A DNA stretch of 34,410 bases from Spirobacillus cienkowskii. GTDB lineage: Bacteria; Bdellovibrionota_B; Oligoflexia; Silvanigrellales; Silvanigrellaceae. Below the pieces are notes generated by a model. It was not told where the DNA came from, did not search any database, and worked only from the letters and a program-made list of their open reading frames with translations. Below are positions 1 through 7,668 of the stretch, in pieces. A program made the translations under genes and the position numbers. The first letter of the stretch is position 1; each line of letters starts with the position of its first letter. The stretch covers positions 1-34,410 of the forward strand of contig QOVW01000083.1 in assembly GCA_003339605.1 (NCBI GenBank), read 5' to 3'.

Positions 1-1
1 G

Positions 2-454
2 AGAACAGGAAGAAGCCAAATATATAAACATTACTATCATTTAGTATTTGTTACAAAATATAGGCGTCATGTTTTTACAAAAGAAATTCTTGAACGCACT
101 GAAATTATTTTTAAAGAAACCTGTGAGCAACTTGATTGCGAACTGATAGAATTTAATGGCGAAGATGATCATGTACATATTCTTGTCAGCATTCCTCCAA
201 AACATTCTGTTGCTATTGTTGTTAGCAAATTAAAAGGAAAATCTTCTTATTTTATTAGAAAAGAATTTTGGGAACATGTTGAGAAAAAATTATGGGGGGA
301 TCATTTTTGGAGTCCTAGTTATTGTTCTGTCACTTGCGGTGGCGCACCACTTGAAGTTATTAAAAAATATATTGATGATCAAAGAAAACCATCATCCGAA
401 AAAGGTGTTGCTCAATCTATTCGGGAAAGAAAAGTTCGATTGCGAGCGGACTAA
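2..454 (+). CDS. tnpA: IS200/IS605-family transposase TnpA, 5' end cut off by the window
   Basis: The reading frame is open from the window edge to TAA at 452-454 (150 codons), so the N-terminus is missing. It reads as a Y1 (HUH) single-stranded DNA transposase: the start resembles the family's K-H-Y-Y-H-L-V-F-V-T-K-Y-R strand, the HUH metal motif is the HVH in DDHVHILVSIPP, and the KGKSSYFIRKEFW and LWGDHFWSPSYCSVTCGG segments are typical. The likely nucleophile is the Tyr of VIKKYIDDQ near the C-terminus. Such enzymes cut and rejoin ssDNA at hairpin ends without making target duplications. No TnpB gene is visible on the side that can be seen. A shadow ORF on the same strand in another frame (276-518) is not a gene. 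The family call is firm; whether the full element is intact cannot be judged here. Confidence 0.9.
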   Translation, partial: RTGRSQIYKHYYHLVFVTKYRRHVFTKEILERTEIIFKETCEQLDCELIEFNGEDDHVHILVSIPPKHSVAIVVSKLKGKSSYFIRKEFWEHVEKKLWGDHFWSPSYCSVTCGGAPLEVIKKYIDDQRKPSSEKGVAQSIRERKVRLRAD

Positions 455-461
455 TAGTTTT

Positions 462-485
462 AAAAAAGCACTAACGTGTTTTTTT
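462..485 (+). terminator. Hairpin and T-run after tnpA
   Basis: A6-G-CAC, loop TAAC, GTG-T then T6, starting 7 bases after the tnpA stop. It reads as a bidirectional A/T-flanked terminator, or as part of the right-end structure of the IS200/IS605 element. The exact element end between here and 588 cannot be fixed; an imperfect hairpin GCCCACTTCACTGGC lies just downstream. Confidence 0.5.
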
Positions 486-588
486 AATTCTCCGCCCACT
501 TCACTGGCAACAGTTTAGACGGCCTTAACTCGCTCCCAAAGGATCAAGAATGCGGCCTTGTTTTGTTCAATAAATATATCGTAACGTT

Positions 589-1806
589 TTACACAAATTC
601 CCATTTACTTAAATTTTCATTATAATTACAAAAGCCGCCGGAATTTTCTTTTACTAATTGAGAATTTTCTTTAGATAATAACTCACCTATATTTTTAGCA
701 GATTGTTCTGCAGTTATTTTTCCATTAATGTTCATATCTGTTTTTACACTACCTGGATGCAAACTTATAATTGCTATGTCTTTATTTTCTGCACGACATT
801 GCAAAGCTGCAAGTTGCGCATAATGCATGACAGAACGTTTAGAAAGGCGATAAGCAGCATAAGAATAATCGGTATAAGAAGAGTGCCCCATAATACTCGA
901 AACCATAGCAATAACTGAGTGCGGCGCCATAAAAGGCAATATTGCATTATTAAATTCTACTAAGCCAATTAAATTTGTATTAAACACATGCTGAATTTCA
1001 TTTGCTCCAAGTGACAAGGCGTAGCTTTCGCTCAGCTCATGCACTGTGGATAAAACTCCTGCATTATGCACATAAAGATTTATCTTTAAATTTAATTTCT
1101 CAAACAGTTGTTTTATAAACTGAATCGAATTTATTTTAGTAACATCGAGAGTAAGTGGACCAAAAATTTCTTTTTCTTCAAACGTACCTTTGCCACGTGC
1201 AGTGGCAATTACGGCATACCCTTGCTTAATCAATTGTTTTGATAAAGCAAGTCCAATCCCTCGAGAACTTCCCACAACCAAAGCAACCCCTCGAGGCGCT
1301 TGGCTTGCAACATCTGCAAGCCATTTTGTTAATTTTTCATGCAGGGCATCTTCAGGATCCCAAATACTCACTTCTTGATCATTCACAAATAATTTTGGTT
1401 CAACATGGCATCCAGAGCGCTTGATCATAGTTGAAACACCACAGTATTCTGTAAAGCTTAACTTAACAGCAAGTGCTACACGCTCAACACTGAGATCTTT
1501 TCCTTTTACATAATAATTTAAATTACAATGAGTAAACACAATCGGATGATGTTCAGACATACGCGCATCGCATTCGACTTCAAAAAATTCAAGTGGCTGG
1601 CGCATTTTTTGTAAAATACTGACGACATCTATTCCAGTACATGTTGCCATACTTTGTAATAATAATTCTTTTGGATTTGGCCCACCTTTAACAACTTTGT
1701 CGTCATTTTTACCTGCTATGAGGGTATCTTGCCCTTCGTCACAATGACCGGTAAATTCCCAATTTCTAGGATAAGGCAACGCTGACCAAGTTGATTTAAT
1801 TTTCAT
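589..1806 (-). CDS. Two-domain OsmC/Ohr-like + short-chain dehydrogenase (SDR) fusion
   Basis: A 405-residue protein in one uninterrupted frame. The start is the ATG at 1806, which has AAGGAG nine bases upstream; an in-frame ATG 33 bases earlier has no such site. Residues ~1-146 look like an OsmC-family domain (K-x-x-W-S start, GGPNPKELLLQSMATCTGIDV, EYCGVSTM) with the two conserved cysteines at C56 and C122, which in OsmC/Ohr proteins form the peroxidatic pair. A short linker (WDPEDALHEKLTKWLAD) leads to an SDR domain: nucleotide-binding VVGSSRGIG at 177-185, NAG at 248-250, Ser ~303, catalytic YRLSK (Y319, K323) and HPGSVKTD at 350-357. Both active sites look intact. It follows the SemiSWEET gene by 48 bases and may share its transcript. 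A redox role (hydroperoxide or thiol chemistry plus NAD(P)H-dependent carbonyl reduction) is inference; the substrate is unknown. Confidence 0.85.
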   Translation of the reverse strand: MKIKSTWSALPYPRNWEFTGHCDEGQDTLIAGKNDDKVVKGGPNPKELLLQSMATCTGIDVVSILQKMRQPLEFFEVECDARMSEHHPIVFTHCNLNYYVKGKDLSVERVALAVKLSFTEYCGVSTMIKRSGCHVEPKLFVNDQEVSIWDPEDALHEKLTKWLADVASQAPRGVALVVGSSRGIGLALSKQLIKQGYAVIATARGKGTFEEKEIFGPLTLDVTKINSIQFIKQLFEKLNLKINLYVHNAGVLSTVHELSESYALSLGANEIQHVFNTNLIGLVEFNNAILPFMAPHSVIAMVSSIMGHSSYTDYSYAAYRLSKRSVMHYAQLAALQCRAENKDIAIISLHPGSVKTDMNINGKITAEQSAKNIGELLSKENSQLVKENSGGFCNYNENLSKWEFV

Positions 1807-1854
1807 TTTACTATTCTCCTTGCTATTTTTATCTAGCAATCTCTAAAACTAAAT

Positions 1855-2148
1855 TTAACTACTTTTATTACACTGATTATTTTCTTTTTTTAAATTATAA
1901 AAAGAAATAAATAAAATAATACATGCAAAAATAAAAGTAATAACATTGGCTGCTATGATAATTTTATCTTCCACTAACACACCATAGACAAGCCAAAAAA
2001 AGATCCCAATAGTAAATAACGTGTACATTAAGGTTGATATCCCTTTGGTACATCGGGTCTTTATTGTTTTAATTGCTTGCGGCAAAAAAGAGAACGTTGT
2101 TAAAAAAGCTGCCAGATAACCAATCACGCTCGGTAAATACTCATCCAT
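1855..2148 (-). CDS. SemiSWEET-type (PQ-loop) small sugar transporter
   Basis: 97 residues with three hydrophobic segments (about 8-25, 40-58, 65-86) and a PQ motif (P23-Q24) in the first, inside LTTFSFLPQAIKTIKTRCTKGIS. This is the three-helix half-transporter layout of bacterial SemiSWEETs, which work as homodimers and move small sugars down a gradient. The ATG at 2148 has GGAGG closely upstream. The C-terminus is short and charged. Upstream lies a terminator that separates it from recD2, so its promoter probably sits in 2149-2165 or within the hairpin region. The OsmC-SDR gene follows. The family is clear; the substrate cannot be told from sequence. Confidence 0.85.
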   Translation of the reverse strand: MDEYLPSVIGYLAAFLTTFSFLPQAIKTIKTRCTKGISTLMYTLFTIGIFFWLVYGVLVEDKIIIAANVITFIFACIILFISFYNLKKENNQCNKSS

Positions 2149-2163
2149 TGAAACCTCCGTTTG

Positions 2164-2201
2164 AAAAATTACTTTTCTTGTGCTTTACTCAAGAAAAGTA
2201 A
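2164..2201 (-). terminator. Strong terminator between recD2 and the SemiSWEET gene
   Basis: A perfect 12-bp inverted repeat (TTACTTTTCTTG / CAAGAAAAGTAA, loop of 9) with five T directly after it on the minus strand. It lies ~155 bases past the recD2 stop and ends 15 bases before the SemiSWEET start. The spacer also holds an AT-only palindrome near 2315-2335. Confidence 0.7.
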
Positions 2202-2356
2202 GAAATTAAATATCTTTCTCATTGCTGAGTTTTTCTTTTCTAAGTATTTTAATAATACTCTCAAAAAGGATTTTGGTAAATAAAAAAGGGGTGTGTTACT
2301 GTACTAATTTAAAAATAAAAATTTTTATTTTACATTTTAAAAAACAAGGGGAGTAA

Positions 2357-4699
2357 TTACTTAACAAAATTAGTGAGAAGTTTATCTAAAAAAGTATATC
2401 TTTTAATCGTATTTTGACTGCCTATTGCTTTTTTTACTGCCCATTCTTCGCCAAAAATAATAACATACTTACTTGCTCTTGTGATTGCAGTATAAAGTAA
2501 GTTTCGATCTAGCATAGTAAAATAAACACCAAACATTGGTATAATACACAAAGGAAACTCAGACCCTTGTGATTTGTGAACTGTCATGGCATAACAAAGT
2601 TGCAGATCATCAATTTGTTCGTCCTTATACACAACTTCTTTATCAGAAAATTCAACAATAACTTCTGTTTTTTCTTTAGTTTTACTAATACTTTTACAAT
2701 ACCCCAAATCACCATTAAAAACATCAAGTTCATAATTATTTTTTGTTTGAATCACTTTATCTCCTTCTCTTAAGTTACCATTAAAAGGTAACGTACATTC
2801 CATTTTGTCAGGAGTAGAAGGATTTAAATGATTTTGGATAATTTTATTAATATTTTCTTGTCCGACAATGCTTTTTCTCATAGGCACAAGAATTTGGATA
2901 TTTTTTAACGGATCAAGATTGTAAATATGTGGCACAGTATCACTGATAAACCTAAGCAGAATATCATGAAAAGTATCTTGTGAGCATGGTATAAATGCAA
3001 AAGGCTCTGCCTTTGGAAATACAGGGCTTCTACTAATAAAACTGTATTCAGGTTTATTGCCCGCCATAATTTCACGTGCTGCGATTGGAATTGGGCTTTC
3101 TGAGCTTTGCCTAAAAATCTTAGTCAGCCGTGCAATTGGCACAACTCCCGATTTAATAATATCACGCAAACAATTGCCCGCCCCAATACTTGGTAACTGA
3201 TCCACATCTCCCACTAAAATCAATCGACGATTTGGACCTAATACAGAAAGCAAAGAATGTAACAAATCTAAGCTGAGCATTGAACTCTCATCAACAATCA
3301 CAACATTAACATTCTCTAACGCACTTGTACTGCCTTCGAGTTCTTCAATCACTTGCGCTGCCTCATCAGCACGACTTTTTCTTCCTAAACCAAGAAGTTT
3401 ATGTAAAGTATAAGCTTGTTCTCCAATTGATGCATGCATCCTTTTAGCAGCCAATCCTGTGGGCGCACACAGCGCAACCTTACGATTTAATGCTTTTTGA
3501 ATTTCATAGATTGCTCTAAGAACAAAAGTTTTTCCGCACCCAGGCCCCCCAGTTAGGATCATCACGCGAGAATTTAAACTCATCTCAACAGCATGACGTT
3601 GCTCCTCAGATAGCTTTTGCCAAGGGAGTGTAGGAAATAACTCTGCATAACTTTTATGTCCCAAAGCAATCTGTTCTAAATACTGCTTTTCTATAAATTC
3701 AACTGCACTGCCCTTTTGTAAAAGCCCACAGATGTAACCAGCAACCTCATCTTCTAAACGCAACACTTCTGGTAAATAAAACAAAATATCAAAAGACGAT
3801 TTTTGAGAAGAGGATTGTAACGTAAAAAGAGATGTGTCGCGAATTACAAAACTTTCTGTTTTATGATCTCTATTTTTTTTAAAAATAGTGCGCAATTGAT
3901 CGAGCACAAATTCTTGTGAAAATGTGGGATCCCATTTTGCCCCCAAAAGATCGCGCGCCTTCTCAATGAGGGCGTCTCGTGGTAAGCAGCAGTGCCCATC
4001 GTCTTGCGCAACTTCGAGTGCATACACAAACGCGGCTTCCATACGAAACGGCGAGGTATTTGGCAAACCTAATTTTTGAGCAATTGCATCGGCGCGAAAA
4101 AAACCAACGCGCCTAAAATCTGCAATCAAGCGATACGGGTTTTCAAGTAAATTGGTTAGAGAGGCGGAACCATACTTTTCATATATTCTCTTAGCAAAAT
4201 TTGGCGGAATATTATGTTCATGCAAAAATATCATAATATTTCTATAAATTTCGTCATTGACCATGACCGCAATAATATTTTCAGCAATTTTACGTCTTTT
4301 TTCTCCAAAAAATTCAAAAATTTTCTCATTGTTATCACGACACAGAGTCACTAAAGAATCAAGATCAGTGAGTTGAAGCTGAGTCACAAGTTTTTCGGCA
4401 GTGACTTGTCCAATTCCTTTAACATTATTAGAAAGGTAAGGAGCTATACCTGCCACTTCTGTTGGACGCGAAGCCTCAGCATAGACCGTGACAAAAGTTT
4501 CACCGTACTTAGGGGTCGTCTCCCAATGCCCAATTAATCGATAACGTTGCTTTGCATCGGCCTTAGGAGACAACATAATTTTTCCCGATGCTCTAAAACG
4601 CTTGGCTGATTGGGTATCAATAAACTCAGCAACAAGGAAATCTCCTCTATCTGATTTGTAGCGAATCGTTGAGAGAACGCCAACTATCTCCTGAGACAC
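2357..4699 (-). CDS. recD2: RecD2-type ATP-dependent 5'-3' DNA helicase
   Basis: About 780 residues, the usual size for RecD2, the helicase found without RecBC. The start chosen is GTG at 4699, six bases after AAGGGG; the in-frame TTG at 4705 lies directly against that site and is less likely. An N-terminal OB-like region and helix-hairpin-helix segment (IAPYLSNNVKGIGQVTAEKL) precede the SF1B core: Walker A GGPGCGKTF at ~384-392, Walker B VIVDESSM near 470, GDVDQLPSIGAGN, TKIFRQSSES, and the C-terminal UvrD-like motifs YAMTVHKSQGSEFP and YTAITRASKYVIIFG. It unwinds DNA in repair and replication-fork upkeep. It reads away from tRNA-Pro and stands alone. There is no sign of damage. Confidence 0.95.
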   Translation of the reverse strand: MSQEIVGVLSTIRYKSDRGDFLVAEFIDTQSAKRFRASGKIMLSPKADAKQRYRLIGHWETTPKYGETFVTVYAEASRPTEVAGIAPYLSNNVKGIGQVTAEKLVTQLQLTDLDSLVTLCRDNNEKIFEFFGEKRRKIAENIIAVMVNDEIYRNIMIFLHEHNIPPNFAKRIYEKYGSASLTNLLENPYRLIADFRRVGFFRADAIAQKLGLPNTSPFRMEAAFVYALEVAQDDGHCCLPRDALIEKARDLLGAKWDPTFSQEFVLDQLRTIFKKNRDHKTESFVIRDTSLFTLQSSSQKSSFDILFYLPEVLRLEDEVAGYICGLLQKGSAVEFIEKQYLEQIALGHKSYAELFPTLPWQKLSEEQRHAVEMSLNSRVMILTGGPGCGKTFVLRAIYEIQKALNRKVALCAPTGLAAKRMHASIGEQAYTLHKLLGLGRKSRADEAAQVIEELEGSTSALENVNVVIVDESSMLSLDLLHSLLSVLGPNRRLILVGDVDQLPSIGAGNCLRDIIKSGVVPIARLTKIFRQSSESPIPIAAREIMAGNKPEYSFISRSPVFPKAEPFAFIPCSQDTFHDILLRFISDTVPHIYNLDPLKNIQILVPMRKSIVGQENINKIIQNHLNPSTPDKMECTLPFNGNLREGDKVIQTKNNYELDVFNGDLGYCKSISKTKEKTEVIVEFSDKEVVYKDEQIDDLQLCYAMTVHKSQGSEFPLCIIPMFGVYFTMLDRNLLYTAITRASKYVIIFGEEWAVKKAIGSQNTIKRYTFLDKLLTNFVK

Positions 4700-4812
4700 A
4701 AACAACCCCTTAAATTTGTTAAATAAATAAAAAACCCCTGAAACTTTAAAAAAAAATCAGATTCTGAGCTTGCACTTAAATTTTTTATGTGGCAAGTATC
4801 GTTTCACTAAGT

Positions 4813-4887
4813 CGGGGGTTAGCGCAGTGGTAGCGCATCTGTCTTGGGAGCAGAGGGTCGCGAGTTCGAATCCCGCATCCCCGACCA
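4813..4887 (+). tRNA. tRNA-Pro (anticodon TGG), CCA encoded
   Basis: Cloverleaf: acceptor CGGGGGT pairs with ATCCCCG; D-arm GCGC-AGTGGTA-GCGC; anticodon stem TCTGT/GCAGA with loop CTTGGGA, giving TGG with G37 as usual for proline; T-arm GCGAG-TTCGAAT-CCCGC; discriminator A then CCA. The C1-G72 pair and A73 fit bacterial tRNA-Pro. One T-stem pair (A52-C62) is mismatched. It is divergent from recD2 and 286 bases ahead of rpsF. Confidence 0.93.
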
Positions 4888-5115
4888 TTTCTTTCCTTTT
4901 AAATTTATCTCGGGTCTACCAGCAAGTTTTAATTAAATTTTTTATTACACTCTCATAAAACTCTTTGATTTTAAAAGCCGCGCTTTTTATTTTGCAACAA
5001 TGTGATTTTAAATTGCTCTTAATGCAACGCAAGAAAACTTAAAGTTAACCTTATTTTAAAATTAGACTTGAAAAAAGTAGGAAATAAAGTTAGGGGATTT
5101 ACCTTGAACAAACTC

Positions 5116-5141
5116 CTTGCTCCTCATATTTGGGGCTCAAG
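5116..5141 (+). promoter_or_regulatory. Possible leader hairpin upstream of rpsF
   Basis: CTTG-CTCC, loop TCATATTT, GGGG-CT-CAAG: an 8-pair stem (one G-T wobble) with a two-base CT bulge, 33 bases before the rpsF start and outside its Shine-Dalgarno. Ribosomal protein leaders of the S6 operon are often autoregulatory; this hairpin sits in the right place but does not show the CCG motif of the known S6:S18-binding leader. Assignment is tentative. Confidence 0.3.
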
Positions 5142-5173
5142 TTTTAGTTGCACGATCCATAAGGAGAAAATCT

Positions 5174-5593
5174 ATGCGTGAATACGAAGCAATGATCATT
5201 GCTAAGGCTGATTTGCCTGAACCTGAACTTTCTAAAATGGTTTCTAAATGGGAAGCCATTATTGGTACAGATGGCGGCCAAATTGTAAAAAAAGACACTT
5301 GGGGCGTTCGCCGTCTTGCATATCCAATTAGAAAACAAACTCGTGGTAACTATTTTGTTTATGATGTTGCAACAGCACAAACAAATATTCACGAACTTGA
5401 ACGCATTTTAAAGCTCGAAGAAAACGTACTTCGTTCTATGGTTATTAAACTTGCAGATAACGTTAACGTCGATGCACGCCGTGTTGAGCTGCAAAAACAA
5501 GCTGAAGCAGCTGCACAAAGAGCAGCAGAAGCAGCTCGTGAAAAAGCAGAATCCGAGTCTCTTGGCGCACGCAGAGGACGTGACGACGAGTAA
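5174..5593 (+). CDS. rpsF: 30S ribosomal protein bS6
   Basis: 139 residues from the ATG at 5174, which has AAGGAG eight bases upstream; an in-frame ATG at 5117 would add 19 residues that do not belong to the family. The bS6 fold is plain: MREYEAMIIAKADLPE, WGVRRLAYPIRKQTRGNYFVYDV, and ERILKLEENVLRSMVIKL. Residues ~104-139 form a long A/E/R/K-rich helical tail ending GARRGRDDE, longer than the shortest family members. It heads a plus-strand block with the DUF2232 gene and rplI. In most bacteria rpsR (bS18, the S6 partner on the ribosome) follows immediately; here it does not. Confidence 0.97.
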   Translation: MREYEAMIIAKADLPEPELSKMVSKWEAIIGTDGGQIVKKDTWGVRRLAYPIRKQTRGNYFVYDVATAQTNIHELERILKLEENVLRSMVIKLADNVNVDARRVELQKQAEAAAQRAAEAAREKAESESLGARRGRDDE

Positions 5594-5603
5594 AAATTAA
5601 TCT

Positions 5604-5636
5604 CTTGTCCCTCGCTTCGCACAAAAAAGGGACAAG
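5604..5636 (+). promoter_or_regulatory. Stem-loop between rpsF and the DUF2232 gene
   Basis: CTTGTCCC (5604-5611) pairs perfectly with GGGACAAG (5629-5636) across a 17-base loop; a T6 run follows at ~5642. It could be a partial terminator or attenuator that sets the ratio of S6 to downstream genes, or a processing site. It occupies the place where rpsR normally sits. Confidence 0.5.
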
Positions 5637-5681
5637 CGTAGTTTTTTCTTCCCAGACTACAAATGCGACGCTGAGGCTACC

Positions 5682-7049
5682 ATGGCTCATAAATTAAACA
5701 ACTCTCAGGATTCGACTCCAACCAAAGAAAATGAAGCTTCTGCTAAAAAAATTACGCCAGCCTTGTTTCTTTCGGCTTTATTTGTTGCAGTTAGTTTTAT
5801 TGTCATGTTGATTCCGCTAGCTATTTTTAGTGTTTCGCAAATTGCAGCAGTGCTTGGCAAGAGGTTTGCGCTTCTTTCAATGTCAATTGTTTCTGCCGCA
5901 TTTATTATGCTGGGCATTATCTTTAATAGCTCATTACTTGGCACAACTGGGCTTATGGTTACAGTTTCCATTCCTTTTTTTATGGCTGCAATTGCAATCC
6001 GTGAAAAGAAATGGCATTGGTCTTTTTCTGCTTTTATTCTTTGTATTCCTGCAGCAATTTTAATTGGCACGTCTCTTGTATCAATGCCAAATCGCGCAGT
6101 CTTTGAGGAAAAATTTGCAGAATTACAAAGCACAGTTGCTGCTGTATCTCCTCCCTATAAAGCTCTTGATGAAGCTCAACAAGAGGCGGTACAAACAGGT
6201 GGGGCTGCATTCACATCTCCTGGTGCCAATATTGGTTTTAAAGAGTTCTTAGAACAGTTGAGCACATCTCCAGAACTAGAAAAAGTTAAAGAATTTCTTG
6301 ACTTGTCTGTCTGGCAAAGAGCAGGGTTTCTTGTATTTGGAATGGGTGCATCATCTTTTCTCTTTTTATTATTAATTTCATTTGCTAATATTGTTTTTGT
6401 TGACTTTGGTTTTGAACAAATAGAACGCCTGAGAGCAATTATTAAATATATCCGCCGCAGGTCATCTGATTTTTCAGAATCATTGAAAGCGTCTTTAACG
6501 GCAATGCCTATGGTTCAAGCAGAGAGATTAGAAACTCCCTTTACAATCACTCAACATGGTAAAAGTGTTGAAACCCCTTCTGCAGATGGCATGCTTGCTA
6601 GTTTTTTATCATCGGTTTGGCGCCCGCTAAAACCTAAAAATGTGATTTACTGGCAAGGCTATAGCTTTCAGTTTGCAGGGAAGCCAGTTTGGGGATTAAG
6701 AGAGTTTAGTATTCCGCTTCCTATCGTCTTAATGTCTGTAGGGTTTATAGGTTACATTGGCTTTCGATATGGCAGTTTTGAAGCGCTTTCTCCTTTTTTA
6801 AAGGAAGGGCCTGTTGCTGTGCTTCTTGCGGTTGCGAGTGTTTTATCATTTATTGTGGTAAATATCGTAGCTCTTCAAGGCATGTTCACTATTTATAAAA
6901 GAATGCGCACATTGGTGATTTTCGCACTATTGATGCTTATTTTATTTTTAGGAGCAAAATCATCCTTTGGCCCATATACCGTGATAGCGCTATTTGGTGC
7001 AGTTGGATTGTTAGATTATGTGTATGACTGGCGAGGAAGAAAAACTTAA
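5682..7049 (+). CDS. DUF2232 (YybS-like) integral membrane protein
   Basis: 455 residues. After a polar N-terminus (~1-22) come several membrane segments (about 25-110, 115-130), a long extramembrane stretch (~135-205), one further membrane segment near 215-235, a charged cytoplasmic-like region (~240-340), and a last membrane cluster (~345-450). Family membership rests on this layout and on the position between rpsF and rplI, where DUF2232/YybS genes sit in many bacteria. The molecular function of the family is not established. A GAGG lies seven bases before the ATG. The last residues, DYVYDWRGRKT, are typical of the family's charged end. Moderately sure of the family; function unknown. Confidence 0.75.
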   Translation: MAHKLNNSQDSTPTKENEASAKKITPALFLSALFVAVSFIVMLIPLAIFSVSQIAAVLGKRFALLSMSIVSAAFIMLGIIFNSSLLGTTGLMVTVSIPFFMAAIAIREKKWHWSFSAFILCIPAAILIGTSLVSMPNRAVFEEKFAELQSTVAAVSPPYKALDEAQQEAVQTGGAAFTSPGANIGFKEFLEQLSTSPELEKVKEFLDLSVWQRAGFLVFGMGASSFLFLLLISFANIVFVDFGFEQIERLRAIIKYIRRRSSDFSESLKASLTAMPMVQAERLETPFTITQHGKSVETPSADGMLASFLSSVWRPLKPKNVIYWQGYSFQFAGKPVWGLREFSIPLPIVLMSVGFIGYIGFRYGSFEALSPFLKEGPVAVLLAVASVLSFIVVNIVALQGMFTIYKRMRTLVIFALLMLILFLGAKSSFGPYTVIALFGAVGLLDYVYDWRGRKT

Positions 7050-7109
7050 GTTTTATTCTCAACTGTCTATTAAATTAAACTTTATTGTATTACTGAAGAG
7101 GGTAAATAT

Positions 7110-7556
7110 ATGCTCGTGCTTTTACAAGCAAATGTACCAAACCTAGGCCAAATTGGCGACCTAGTAAAGGTAAAATCTGGATTTGCAAGAAACTTTCTTT
7201 TTCCTCGTGAATTAGCAGTCTTAGCAGACGAAAGAAATAAAAAGCTGTTGGATCACCAACGCAGACAAGCTGCTGCAAAAAAACAAAAAGATCTTGGCAT
7301 TGCAAACGAACTTGCTGCAAAAATCAGTTCTTTATCATTAACAATTCAAAAACCAGTTGGTGAAGAAGATAAAATTTTTGGTACAGTCACAACTCAAGAG
7401 CTTGCTGACGCATTCCGTGCAGCTGGCCACGAAATCGATCGCCGTATGATTACAATCTTAGATGAAATTAAGCTTGTAGGCGTTTACAAAGGTGCGGTAA
7501 AGCTTCATCCAGAAGTGACTGCTCAATTTAATATTTGGGTTGTTGCCCAAAATTAA
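7110..7556 (+). CDS. rplI: 50S ribosomal protein bL9
   Basis: 148 residues, the normal length. The N-terminal RNA-binding domain reads MLVLLQANVPNLGQIGDLVKVKSGFARNF followed by LFPRELAVLA, then a long connecting helix (~40-75) and the C-terminal domain (IFGTVTTQELADAFRA, IKLVGVYKGAVKLHPEV). It binds 23S rRNA at the base of the L1 stalk. A purine-rich GAAGAGGG precedes the ATG by eight bases. It closes the rpsF block and is followed by a strong terminator. Confidence 0.97.
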   Translation: MLVLLQANVPNLGQIGDLVKVKSGFARNFLFPRELAVLADERNKKLLDHQRRQAAAKKQKDLGIANELAAKISSLSLTIQKPVGEEDKIFGTVTTQELADAFRAAGHEIDRRMITILDEIKLVGVYKGAVKLHPEVTAQFNIWVVAQN

Positions 7557-7583
7557 TATTTTTAATTTTGATTACTTGACCTT

Positions 7584-7613
7584 AAAAGCAGACCTTGTGT
7601 CTGCTTTTTTTTT
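7584..7613 (+). terminator. Rho-independent terminator of the rpsF-rplI block
   Basis: AAAAGCAGAC, loop CTTGT, GTCTGCTTTT running into a T9 tract, 28 bases after the rplI stop. A textbook intrinsic terminator. Confidence 0.92.
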
Positions 7614-7668
7614 GCCATATTTTTGCAAGGATTTAAGTTTCCTGTTCTATGTTCCGAATGCACTCATT

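Noticed and set aside
276-518. 80-codon ORF overlapping the end of tnpA
   Set aside because: It runs in another frame through the clear TnpA reading frame and on through the hairpin; its product has no recognisable features.
5389-5690. Antisense ORFs over rpsF
   Set aside because: They are mirror images of the Ala/Glu/Arg-rich tail codons of S6 and have no start signals.
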